From VGDP01 sp040905845 (lineage in GTDB: Bacteria > Pseudomonadota > Alphaproteobacteria > SP197), in NCBI GenBank assembly GCA_040905845.1, contig JBBDQV010000159.1, positions 1-21,250 of the forward strand: a DNA stretch of 21,250 nt, given 5' to 3'. Each line of letters begins with the position of its first letter. The stretch's first letter is position 1. A program made the translations under genes and the position numbers. Shown piece after piece: positions 1 through 5,906 of this stretch. The notes below the pieces were generated by a model. It was not told the origin of the DNA, did not search any database, and saw only the letters and a program-made list of their open reading frames with translations.

Positions 1-11
1 CGCGGTGAGGA

Positions 12-182
12 GCGTGCCGCAGGCACGCGTCTCGAACCGCGTGGCCAGCGCGAACTGGACAGCCGTGGGCTTGACCCGCGCATCCACGTCTTCGGGACTC
101 ACGCGTGGATGGCCGGGACTGCGCCCGGCCATGACGGGAGCCATGGGCTCCCATGCCGCAAGGCTGTCTCGCGCCGACAGCC
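12..182. repeat. Run of five hairpins upstream of thyX
   Basis: No gene is seen in bases 1-182. The stretch holds five inverted repeats, each with a perfect 7-bp stem: 12-18/22-28, 82-88/104-110, 111-117/124-130, 136-142/146-152 and 162-168/176-182. The pair at 82-130 (ATCCACG..CGTGGAT followed by GGCCGGG..CCCGGCC) resembles dispersed palindromic intergenic repeats common in alphaproteobacteria; that likeness is from memory. The last hairpin ends on the base before the thyX ATG, so it could hide the ribosome binding site. It may be a REP-like cluster, an upstream terminator or a control region. Confidence 0.6.
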
Positions 183-1115
183 ATGACCCTTACGCCAGAG
201 CAAGCTGCCGACATCGAAGCCCAGCGATCCCGGACGGCATCGACACTTCGGCCGTCGGTCGCGGCGCTCGAGGAGGTGCTGTTCCAGCCCATCCCGGTGC
301 TCGATCACGGTTTCGTGCGGGTCATCGACTACATGGGCGATGACGCGGCCGTGGTGCAGGCCGCGCGGGTGTCCTACGGCGCCGGAACCAAGTCGGTGCG
401 CGACGACGCCGGGCTGATCAACTACCTGTTGCGCCACCGGCATACCACGCCGTTCGAGATGTGCGAGATCAAGTTTCACGTGAAACTGCCGGTGTTCGTC
501 GCGCGCCAGTGGATCCGCCACCGCACCGCGAACGTTAACGAAGTCTCGGCGCGCTACTCGATCCTCGACGACGAGTTTTACGTGCCGGCGCCCGAGCATC
601 TGGCCGCCCAGTCGTCGAGCAACCGCCAAGGCCGCGGCGAGGTGCTGAAGGGCGCCGAGGCCGCGCGCGTGCTCGACATCCTGCGCGCGGACGCCAGGCG
701 TGGATACGACCGCTACGTCGAACTCCTCAACGAGCGGGCCGACGGCACCAGGGTCGATCCCGCGCGCAAGGGGCTCGCGCGCGAGCTCGCGCGCATGAAC
801 CTGACGCTCAATGTCTACACCCAGTGGTACTGGAAGATCGACCTCTACAACCTGCTGCATTTCCTGAGCCTGCGCGCCGACGCGCACGCCCAGTACGAGA
901 TCCGCGCCTACGCCGAGGCGATGATCGGCGTGCTCGAACGCTGGGTGCCGCTCGTCGGCGCCGCGTTCAAGGACCACGTGCTGGGCGGCGCGCGGCTTTC
1001 GGCCAAGGGGCTTGTCGTCGTGCGCCGTCTGATCGCCGGCGAGACCGTCGAGCAGAAGGCGAGCGGGCTGTCGCCCGGCGAGTGGCGCGAGCTGATGGGC
1101 ATTCTGGGCCGGTGA
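183..1115 (+). CDS. thyX: Flavin-dependent thymidylate synthase ThyX
   Basis: Makes dTMP from dUMP using methylene-tetrahydrofolate, FAD and NADPH, in the cytoplasm. The 310-residue product carries the ThyX signature RHRTANVNEVSAR at residues 112-124 (the RHRx7S family motif), and the flanking blocks HRHTTPFEM and FHVKLPVFVARQW also match the family. The start at 183 (MTLTPEQ) fits the usual N-terminus; an in-frame ATG at 153 would add ten residues lying inside hairpins. No clear Shine-Dalgarno site is seen, because the region just upstream is a hairpin. The last 58 bases lie in a 72-bp block repeated after higA. ThyX usually replaces ThyA, so the organism may lack thyA (inference). Function is near certain. 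Confidence 0.96.
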   Translation: MTLTPEQAADIEAQRSRTASTLRPSVAALEEVLFQPIPVLDHGFVRVIDYMGDDAAVVQAARVSYGAGTKSVRDDAGLINYLLRHRHTTPFEMCEIKFHVKLPVFVARQWIRHRTANVNEVSARYSILDDEFYVPAPEHLAAQSSSNRQGRGEVLKGAEAARVLDILRADARRGYDRYVELLNERADGTRVDPARKGLARELARMNLTLNVYTQWYWKIDLYNLLHFLSLRADAHAQYEIRAYAEAMIGVLERWVPLVGAAFKDHVLGGARLSAKGLVVVRRLIAGETVEQKASGLSPGEWRELMGILGR

Positions 1116-1129
1116 GCGTGCCCGAACGC
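1058..1129 (+). repeat. 72-bp direct repeat, left copy (thyX 3' end)
   Basis: This block is repeated at 1892-1963 with 68 of 72 bases identical by eye. It holds the last codons of thyX, the stop at 1113-1115, and a GTG at 1112-1114 followed by codons for SVPER. Those codons equal the N-terminus of the monooxygenase that now starts at 1946. Homology stops at 1129; the frame then runs into unrelated sequence and stops shortly before higB. It is thus an orphan gene start left at the thyX end. Confidence 0.9.
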
Positions 1130-1230
1130 GCTGGCATGGCGACGAACAACGTCATTTCCCGGTTTCTACCTGTTCGATACTGGTTGCCCGGGAATGGACG
1201 CGGCTCCTCGACGCGAAGTGACGCCGAACG

Positions 1231-1259
1231 TTGAAATGTGATAGGTGAGTGGTTACACT
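1231..1259 (+). promoter_or_regulatory. Putative promoter of higBA
   Basis: TTGAAA at 1231-1236 and TACACT at 1254-1259 are separated by exactly 17 bases, a good sigma-70-type promoter. The expected transcription start lies at about 1266, which is the GTG chosen for higB, so the toxin mRNA may be leaderless. Upstream, an inverted repeat TTCCCGG (1156-1162) / CCGGGAA (1188-1194) is present; its role is unknown. Confidence 0.5.
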
Positions 1260-1265
1260 GGGCAC

Positions 1266-1544
1266 GTGATCCGAAGTTTCCGCCACAAGGGTCTCAAGCT
1301 GCTCTTCGACAAGGGCGACCGCCGGAGGGTGCGAGCGGACCACGCGGACAAAATCGAACGCATCCTCGCGCGCCTCGACCAGGCTTCCGAGCCGGCCAAC
1401 ATGGGTCTGCCCGGCTATCGACTGCACCGGTTGAAGGGCGATCTGGCGGATTTCTGGTCGGTCACGGTCTCGGGGAACTGGCGCATCGTGTTCCGTTTTC
1501 AGGGCGGGCATGCCGGCGACGTCGACCTGGTCGACTACCACTAG
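1266..1544 (+). CDS. higB: HigB-type toxin, RelE/ParE superfamily
   Basis: A 92-residue protein of the RelE/HigB family, whose toxins are usually ribosome-dependent mRNA endonucleases. The N-terminus (M/V)IRSFRHKGLKLLF is typical of HigB, and the C-terminal blocks GYRLHRLKGD, SVTVSGNWRIVFRF and VDLVDYH match the family core. The GTG at 1266 is preferred because it restores the usual MI-S-F-HKG start; a GTG at 1245 would add seven residues but lies upstream of the predicted transcription start. The toxin precedes the antitoxin, the HigBA order, with an 11-nt gap. The pair lies between two copies of the thyX 3' end, which points to acquisition by insertion. Confidence 0.9.
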   Translation: MIRSFRHKGLKLLFDKGDRRRVRADHADKIERILARLDQASEPANMGLPGYRLHRLKGDLADFWSVTVSGNWRIVFRFQGGHAGDVDLVDYH

Positions 1545-1555
1545 AGGGAACCAAC

Positions 1556-1846
1556 ATGGCGATGAAGACGCCGCCTCATCCGGGGATTTCGGTCCGGCAC
1601 GACTGTATCGAACCGCTTGGGTTGACCGTCTCGGAGGCGGCGAGGCGGCTTGGCGTGAGCCGCAAGCAACTCTCCGATATCGTCAACGGCCACGCGGGCA
1701 TTTCACCGGAAATGGCGATCCGGCTCGACAAGGCGTTCGGCGGCGGGGCCGAGACGTGGTACCGCCTTCAGGCGGCCTACGACCTTGCCCAGGCGATGAA
1801 GCACGCCGACGCGATCAAGGTCGAACGACTATCACCGGCGGCGTGA
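1556..1846 (+). CDS. higA: HigA-type antitoxin, XRE-family HTH protein
   Basis: A 96-residue antitoxin expected to bind HigB and repress the higBA promoter. Near residues 10-20 it has PHPGISVRHDCIEPLGLTV, typical of the HigA (VapI-like) family, followed by a helix-turn-helix with EAARRLGVSRKQLSDIVNG and then ISPEMAIRLDKAFG. The ATG at 1556 follows a purine-rich AGAGGG site at good spacing. Residues LQAAYDLAQA near the C-terminus also match the family. A 9-bp inverted repeat follows the stop and may end the transcript. Confidence 0.93.
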   Translation: MAMKTPPHPGISVRHDCIEPLGLTVSEAARRLGVSRKQLSDIVNGHAGISPEMAIRLDKAFGGGAETWYRLQAAYDLAQAMKHADAIKVERLSPAA

Positions 1847-1850
1847 GTCA

Positions 1851-1877
1851 CCGATCGCGGTCGGTCCGCGCGATCGG
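1851..1877 (+). terminator. Hairpin after higA
   Basis: CCGATCGCG (1851-1859) and CGCGATCGG (1869-1877) form a perfect 9-bp stem with a 9-nt loop, starting four bases after the higA stop. No T-run follows, so it is only a candidate terminator or transcript-end stabiliser. Confidence 0.4.
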
Positions 1878-1891
1878 CGGGACGCGAGGAG

Positions 1892-1963
1892 GGCGAGCGG
1901 GATGTCGCCCGGCGAATGGCGCGAGCTGATGGGCATTTTGGGCCGGTGAGCGTGCCCGAGCGC
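1892..1963 (+). repeat. 72-bp direct repeat, right copy (thyX tail and oxidoreductase start)
   Basis: Second copy of the block at 1058-1129. It encodes an orphan ThyX C-terminus (ASGMSPGEWRELMGILGR then stop, 1895-1948) overlapping the true GTG start of the monooxygenase at 1946 by GTGA. The four differences are one Leu-to-Met change and two silent changes in the thyX frame, plus one silent change (GAA to GAG) in the monooxygenase frame. Weaker similarity may extend a little upstream of 1892. Confidence 0.9.
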
Positions 1964-3178
1964 ATCGAGGTTCGCTGCTGCATCTGCGGCGGCGGGCCGG
2001 CGGGAATGATGCTGAGTCTGCTGCTCGCGCGCGCCGGCGTCGATGTCGTCGTGCTCGAGAAGCACGCCGACTTCCTGCGCGATTTCCGGGGTGACACCAT
2101 TCACCCCTCGACCCTCGAGGTGATCCACGAGCTCGGCCTGCTCGACGACTTTCTCGCCCTGCCGCACCAGAAGGTCGAGCGCATCACCGGCGTGATCGGC
2201 GGGGTCGAGGTGGCGATCGCGGACTTCACGCACCTGCCGGTGCGCTGCCCCTACATCGCGTTCATGCCGCAGTGGGATTTTCTCGATTTCCTCGCCGACC
2301 AGGCGGCGCGCTATCCGGGGTTTCGGCTGCTGCGGGAATCCGAGGTCGTCGATCTCGTGCGCGAGAACGCGCGCGTCGTTGGCGTCGCGGCGCGCACCCC
2401 TTCGGGCCCGCTCGAGGTCCGCGCCGACCTGGTGATCGGGGCCGATGGCCGCAACTCGGCCGTGCGCCGCCTGGCCGGGCTCGCGGTCGAGGACCTGGGC
2501 GCGCCGATCGATGCCTTGTGGCTCCGGCTCACGCGCCGGCCCGAGGATCCCGTCGGCGCCTTCGGCCGGTTCGACCCGGGGCGCATCTTCGTCACGCTCG
2601 ACCGCGGCTCCTCCTGGCAGTGCGCGTACGTCATCGCCAAGGGCGGGTATGACGGCTTGCGCGCGCGCGGGCTCGAAGAGTTCCGCGCCGAGATCGCGGG
2701 CATCGCGCCGTTCCTCGCCGACCGCGTCGGTGAGATCGCCGGGTGGGACGACGTGAGCCTCTTGACCGTGCGCGTCGATCGGCTGCGGCGCTGGCACGCG
2801 CCGGGGCTTCTCTGCCTCGGCGACGCCGCGCACGCCATGTCCCCGGTCGGCGGCGTCGGCATCAACCTGGCTGTTCAGGACGCCGTCGCCGCCGCCAACG
2901 TCCTGGCCGGTCCGTTACGCGCGCGCGCCGTGACCACGGGCCATTTGGAAGCCGTCCAGCGCCGCCGCATGTTCCCCACGCGCGAGACCCAGCGCCTGCA
3001 AATCATCGTCCAGAACCGCATCCTCGGCCGCGTGCTCGCGAGCCGCTCGCTCAAGCCGCCCTTGGCCGTGCGCCTCCTCGACCGCTGGCCCGTGCTGCGC
3101 CGCATCCCCGCGCGCCTGATCGGCATGGGCTTCCGCCCCGAGCACGTGCGCAGCCCCGAGGCACCGCTGGCGCGTTGA
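1946..3178 (+). CDS. FAD-dependent monooxygenase (UbiH/PheA-like family)
   Basis: A 410-residue group A flavoprotein monooxygenase of the UbiH/PHBH type, which uses NAD(P)H and oxygen to hydroxylate an aromatic or similar ring. An N-terminal Rossmann motif (GGGPAG, residues 15-20) is followed by an acidic strand end at E38. The DG motif is IGADGRNSAVRR around D167, and the GD motif that binds the FAD ribityl chain is LGDAAHAMSPVGG around D293. The length is normal. The GTG at 1946 is chosen because it overlaps the duplicated thyX stop as GTGA and yields SVPER just before the Rossmann strand; an ATG at 1916 lies inside the thyX remnant. The substrate cannot be told from sequence. Confidence 0.88.
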   Translation: MSVPERIEVRCCICGGGPAGMMLSLLLARAGVDVVVLEKHADFLRDFRGDTIHPSTLEVIHELGLLDDFLALPHQKVERITGVIGGVEVAIADFTHLPVRCPYIAFMPQWDFLDFLADQAARYPGFRLLRESEVVDLVRENARVVGVAARTPSGPLEVRADLVIGADGRNSAVRRLAGLAVEDLGAPIDALWLRLTRRPEDPVGAFGRFDPGRIFVTLDRGSSWQCAYVIAKGGYDGLRARGLEEFRAEIAGIAPFLADRVGEIAGWDDVSLLTVRVDRLRRWHAPGLLCLGDAAHAMSPVGGVGINLAVQDAVAAANVLAGPLRARAVTTGHLEAVQRRRMFPTRETQRLQIIVQNRILGRVLASRSLKPPLAVRLLDRWPVLRRIPARLIGMGFRPEHVRSPEAPLAR

Positions 3179-3221
3179 GAGATTTATAGGCCGCTGAACA
3201 AGATGAGGCCTGCCGAAGACC

Positions 3222-3262
3222 GTGACAGATTTCATAAATTAATTTTATTCATATACTGTCAC
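3222..3262. repeat. Cassette-boundary inverted repeat, site A
   Basis: GTGACAG (3222-3228) and CTGTCAC (3256-3262) are inverted across an AT-rich core that contains the palindrome AAATTAATTT at 3236-3245. The right half reads ATATACTGTCACC (3251-3263), the same 13 bases as at 4187-4199. The left half diverges after GTGACAG. The right half contains TATACT, a good -10 box reading towards the FkbM gene, but no convincing -35 box is seen. Confidence 0.75.
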
Positions 3263-3314
3263 CGTATTCTGAGTGACCGACCCCATGCTCACCTCGTCGT
3301 GATAATGGTGCCGA

Positions 3315-4091
3315 ATGAGCCTTCGCAGCTTCGTCGTCTCGAAACTCCTGAAACGCAGCCCACGGGTTTACGCCGCCCTGCTGCGCCTGACCGAGCGACC
3401 CGACGAGCCCGAGTGCGCGCTGGCACCCTACCTGTGCGACCGCGACAAGCTCGCGCTCGACGTCGGTTCGAACATCGGGCTCTACACGCGGGCGATGGTC
3501 GGGCACGCGGGGGCCGTCCACGCCTTCGACCCCAATCAGCCGCTCGCTGACCTGATCGCTCGCCGATTCCCGAAGGCCAAGTCCTACAACGTCGCCCTGT
3601 CCGACCGCTGCGGCACGTCGATCCTTCGGTTCCCCGAAGGCTCATTCTCCGTCGCGACCATCGAGCGCGCGAACCCGCTGCCGACGAACGGCAGGAAGCT
3701 GGTCGAGATGACGGTCCAGGTCAGGACGCTCGACAGCTACGCCTTCCACAACGTCGGTTTCGTCAAGATCGATGTGGAAGGGCACGAAGAAGCCGTACTT
3801 CGCGGCGCCGCCGAGACGATCCGCCTCAGCAGCCCCCATCTGCTCATCGAGATCGAGGAGCGTCACAATCGAGGCGGCGTCGCGCGTGTCAGGGAGTGGC
3901 TCGGCGCGTTCGGTTATTCCGGCTACTTCCTGAACGACAAGGAACTCACGCCAATCAACCAGTTTGATCCGCACATCCACCAGCGCTGGGGCGGCAAGGC
4001 CCCATACGTCAACAACTTCCTCTTCCTGCATTCCAGCAGGACCGGGGCCTTCCGCGCCAAGCTCGCCGGTACTCAATTCCGCTTCGCGTGA
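3315..4091 (+). CDS. FkbM family methyltransferase
   Basis: A 258-residue SAM-dependent methyltransferase of the FkbM family, which often O-methylates sugars in polysaccharides, glycolipids or natural products. The SAM-binding motif I is LDVGSNIGLYT (DVGSNIG at residues 49-55), the acidic strand ends in AFDPN near 70-74, and the diagnostic FkbM motif VKIDVEGHEEAVLRGA is near residues 150-165, followed by LLIEIEERH. The start at 3315 has only a weak ribosome binding site. It has no sugar-biosynthesis neighbours, which fits a transferred single-gene cargo. The acceptor substrate is unknown. Confidence 0.87.
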   Translation: MSLRSFVVSKLLKRSPRVYAALLRLTERPDEPECALAPYLCDRDKLALDVGSNIGLYTRAMVGHAGAVHAFDPNQPLADLIARRFPKAKSYNVALSDRCGTSILRFPEGSFSVATIERANPLPTNGRKLVEMTVQVRTLDSYAFHNVGFVKIDVEGHEEAVLRGAAETIRLSSPHLLIEIEERHNRGGVARVREWLGAFGYSGYFLNDKELTPINQFDPHIHQRWGGKAPYVNNFLFLHSSRTGAFRAKLAGTQFRFA

Positions 4092-4099
4092 CGGCACCT

Positions 4100-4151
4100 G
4101 GGGAAACGGTGGGGAAAACGGTGGAAATGGTGGGGAAAACGGTGAAATAGT
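4100..4151 (+). repeat. Short purine-rich tandem repeat
   Basis: Just after the FkbM stop come imperfect units: GGGGAAACGGT (4100-4110), GGGGAAAACGGT (4111-4122), GGAAATGGT (4123-4131), GGGGAAAACGGT (4132-4143) and GAAATAGT (4144-4151), running straight into GACAGTATAT. The other cassette end (4949-4968) has one unit only, CTGGAAACGGTGACAG. The array is thus probably an expansion of the element's terminal sequence. The repeated GG and GGGG tracts could also favour slippage or unusual DNA structure. Confidence 0.7.
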
Positions 4152-4199
4152 GACAGTATATATCATATGCACTGGAACTCGAATCAATATACTGTCACC
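4150..4199. repeat. Cassette-boundary inverted repeat, site B
   Basis: GTGACAGTATAT (4150-4161) and ATATACTGTCAC (4187-4198) form a perfect 12-bp inverted repeat around a 25-base core. It separates the FkbM gene from the DUF4145 gene. The right half plus one base (4187-4199) equals the right half of site A. It could act as a transcript-end hairpin for both convergent genes, a transposase target or a recombination site. Confidence 0.85.
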
Positions 4200-4231
4200 A
4201 ATTTCGCCACAGCCAATGAATTTTAGTAGTG

Positions 4232-4906
4232 CTAAGAAGCCTTCCCCTCAATGCCCCGTGTGACGCGTGTTGGAAGGGAGAACAGTAGTTCGGCGAGCAC
4301 GGTAGCGAATGCAACACATCGTGACGCGTCTTCCAACGTCGGCAACGGCGCAGCCAGATCAGCATGGCGCTGGTCGTTTGCATCAAGCCTGATTTGGTGT
4401 GCCCATGCAGCCATGTCTTGCGTGATGATGTGCTGTTCGGCGGCCGTGTTGATCCTGGCGTTGATGGTCCCTCCCGTTAACCCCTTCAACTTGAGCATTG
4501 CGTCCACAGCGCTCGCACAGGCCATAATGCACGCCGAGGGATGAGCGACGGTCGCCAACGCTTCGCGAAGATAGACCAAAGGTCTTTCAGGTAAATCGGT
4601 TGGGACATCCTTCAACTCAGGAAAATTCTGGATGACATATCCCTTGGACCTCTCTAGTTCTACAGTTACCATCCCCGCGCACGTTGAGCACGCGAAGAAC
4701 GCCCAACGTCGCTTTGTCACACCTGCGACAGTCTCAATCGTGGTGCTGTGCCTCAGGTCTGGCTTGGCAACCCCACAATGCGGACATCGTTCTGCTGGAA
4801 GGTGCTGTTGGGGAACAATCACCTTCTTTCCATCGATTACGACATTCCAAGTGTTGCCAGCCACGACGGAGGATACCTGTTCATAAGTGGTGCGGAAGTG
4901 TAACAA
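4232..4906 (-). CDS. Zinc-ribbon and DUF4145 domain protein
   Basis: A 224-residue protein of unknown function. The N-terminal part has two CxxC knuckles (C41/C44 in CPHCG and C73/C76 in CSTC), a likely zinc ribbon. Residues about 105-210 resemble DUF4145, with ACIMACASAVDAML and the helical block INTAAEQHIITQDMAAWAHQIRLDAND. DUF4145 is known as a domain in restriction or other defence-linked proteins and as stand-alone proteins, but no biochemical role can be assigned here. An in-frame TGA at 4910-4912 forces the start to lie inside; TTG at 4904-4906 is chosen because GAGAGAGG lies 9 nt upstream, with a GTG at 4862-4864 as the alternative. It lies between cassette repeats. Confidence 0.75.
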   Translation of the reverse strand: MLHFRTTYEQVSSVVAGNTWNVVIDGKKVIVPQQHLPAERCPHCGVAKPDLRHSTTIETVAGVTKRRWAFFACSTCAGMVTVELERSKGYVIQNFPELKDVPTDLPERPLVYLREALATVAHPSACIMACASAVDAMLKLKGLTGGTINARINTAAEQHIITQDMAAWAHQIRLDANDQRHADLAAPLPTLEDASRCVAFATVLAELLFSLPTRVTRGIEGKAS

Positions 4907-4910
4907 TGAT

Positions 4911-4932
4911 CAGGGCCTCTCTCAAGGCCCTG
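4911..4932 (-). promoter_or_regulatory. Hairpin carrying the ribosome binding site of the DUF4145 gene
   Basis: CAGGGCC (4911-4917) and GGCCCTG (4926-4932) form a perfect 7-bp stem with an 8-nt loop, four bases upstream of the TTG start on the minus strand. The purine-rich ribosome-binding segment lies in the loop and the adjoining stem, so translation could depend on the hairpin. No T-run follows. Confidence 0.45.
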
Positions 4933-4955
4933 TCCAACAGGCGCCAGCTGGAAAC

Positions 4956-4968
4956 GGTGACAGTATAC
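4956..4968 (+). repeat. Cassette-boundary half-site C
   Basis: GGTGACAGTATAC is a single copy of the repeat arm found at sites A and B, with no partner arm to its right. On the minus strand it reads GTATACTGTCACC towards the DUF4145 gene, again with a TATACT box. It abuts the broken GMC oxidoreductase frame within about ten bases, which marks the right edge of the inserted island. Confidence 0.75.
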
Positions 4969-4977
4969 GCTAATCGG

Positions 4978-5031
4978 CACGCAGCCGGCCGATCCGGCGC
5001 CGACGATCACGGTGTCGAAGTCCCTGTTCAC
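4978..5031 (-). pseudogene. GMC oxidoreductase, N-terminal remnant (18 codons)
   Basis: On the minus strand a GTG at 5029-5031 starts VNRDFDTVIVGAGSAGCV, the classic FAD-binding N-terminus of GMC-family oxidoreductases (choline dehydrogenase-like), normally well over 500 residues long. After codon 18 the frame runs into the cassette repeat and ends as a meaningless chimera at 4837. Its GTG overlaps the TGA of the upstream PfkB kinase by four bases, so it was the next gene of that operon. The remainder is not found in the window, which implies deletion together with the insertion. The short length limits certainty on the exact family. Confidence 0.72.
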
Positions 5032-5906
5032 CGAGTTTCCCTCGTGCCCGCGGCCGGCGCGCCCGCGGGCCACGGCACCAGCTCGGCCGGGAACGCGCCC
5101 ATGTGGCCGAGCGTCGCGGCCGCCGCCGCGGCGCCGGCGCGCATGGCCGACGAAACGTCCCGCGTCCGCGCGTAGACGGCCAGGAAGCCGGCGGCGAAGG
5201 TGTCGCCCGCGCCGGTGGTGTCCACCACCTTGGCCACGGGCACGGCCGGGCAGGCGAGCCGGCGCGGCCCGCCCAATGCGACGCTGCCCGCCGGGCCGAG
5301 GGTCACGACGATGAGTTTCCCTGCCGCCCGCGCGATCGTCTCGAGCCCATCGATCGGCGCGTGCTGGCCGGGGGAAAGACCGACGAATCCGACATCGAAC
5401 CGCCCGGCGTAGCGGCGCGCGTAGCCGAGCGGGTCATCGGCCGTGCCCAGGTTGCAGTAATCGAGCGCGCGCAAGGCCCCGGCGGGCGCATCGACGACGG
5501 TCTCGAAGAAATCGACGATCTGGGTGAACACCGTCGCGATCATCACGTCCGCTCTCGCCATCAGGCCGCGCTCCGCGGCGTCCAGGCGGTGGGCGGCGAG
5601 CACGCCGGCCTCGTAGCGCACGAACAGCCGCTCGCCGGCCGCGTCGTGGTCGATGACCTGGACCGGAGTGGCGCCCGGCCGCCGCGCGACGCTCGACGAG
5701 GCGGTCAGTCCGAGACGTTCGATCGCGGCACGGACGACTTCGGCCTCGCGATCGTCGCCCAGCACGGTCAGCACGCCGACGCGGTCGGCGGCGGCGAACA
5801 AACGTCGGGCGTTGGCGGCGAAGTTGAGCGAGATGCCGCCGGGCCGGTCGGCGCGCGCATCGACGTAGCGATCGATGCCGCAGTCGCCGACCGCAAGGAC
5901 TCTCAT
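5028..5906 (-). CDS. PfkB family carbohydrate kinase
   Basis: A 292-residue ribokinase-fold kinase that phosphorylates a sugar or related compound with ATP. Residues 22-32 hold the substrate-side glycine motif (PGGISLNFAAN), and VDTTGAGDTFAAGFL near 228-242 is the PfkB signature 2 with catalytic D235. The N-terminus MRVLAVGDCGIDRYV resembles fructoselysine-6-kinase (FrlD)-like members, but the substrate is not certain. The ATG at 5904-5906 overlaps the stop of the BtpA-like gene (ATGA), a sign of coupled translation. Its own stop overlaps the GTG of a destroyed GMC oxidoreductase gene, so it now ends the operon. Confidence 0.9.
   Translation of the reverse strand: MRVLAVGDCGIDRYVDARADRPGGISLNFAANARRLFAAADRVGVLTVLGDDREAEVVRAAIERLGLTASSSVARRPGATPVQVIDHDAAGERLFVRYEAGVLAAHRLDAAERGLMARADVMIATVFTQIVDFFETVVDAPAGALRALDYCNLGTADDPLGYARRYAGRFDVGFVGLSPGQHAPIDGLETIARAAGKLIVVTLGPAGSVALGGPRRLACPAVPVAKVVDTTGAGDTFAAGFLAVYARTRDVSSAMRAGAAAAAATLGHMGAFPAELVPWPAGAPAAGTRETR

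Larger units (their letters stand above)
3222..4968. mobile_element. Possible two-cassette island bounded by GTGACAGTATA repeats
   Basis: Two unrelated genes each lie between inverted copies of one repeat: 3251-4161 (FkbM methyltransferase) and 4187-4968 (DUF4145 protein). Each unit begins with ATATACTGTCACC and ends with GTGACAGTATA. The two right ends also share a preceding CTGG..AAACGGTG segment. The right edge interrupts a GMC oxidoreductase reading frame. The DUF4145 unit looks clearly less GC-rich than the flanks. No transposase or integrase lies inside, so the element would be non-autonomous. Repeats of this kind recall, from memory only, those found near REP-associated (Y1/IS200-like) transposases. 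Confidence 0.45.

Noticed and set aside
99..977. 292-codon minus-strand frame opposite thyX
   Set aside because: Antisense shadow of thyX with no recognisable motif.
3315..4091. FkbM gene as part of a polysaccharide or natural-product cluster
   Set aside because: No glycosyltransferase, sugar-nucleotide or synthase genes lie nearby; it stands alone between repeats.
3222..4968. CRISPR array or integron
   Set aside because: Only three repeat sites, inverted rather than direct and with gene-sized spacing; no cas gene, integrase or attC-like site was seen.
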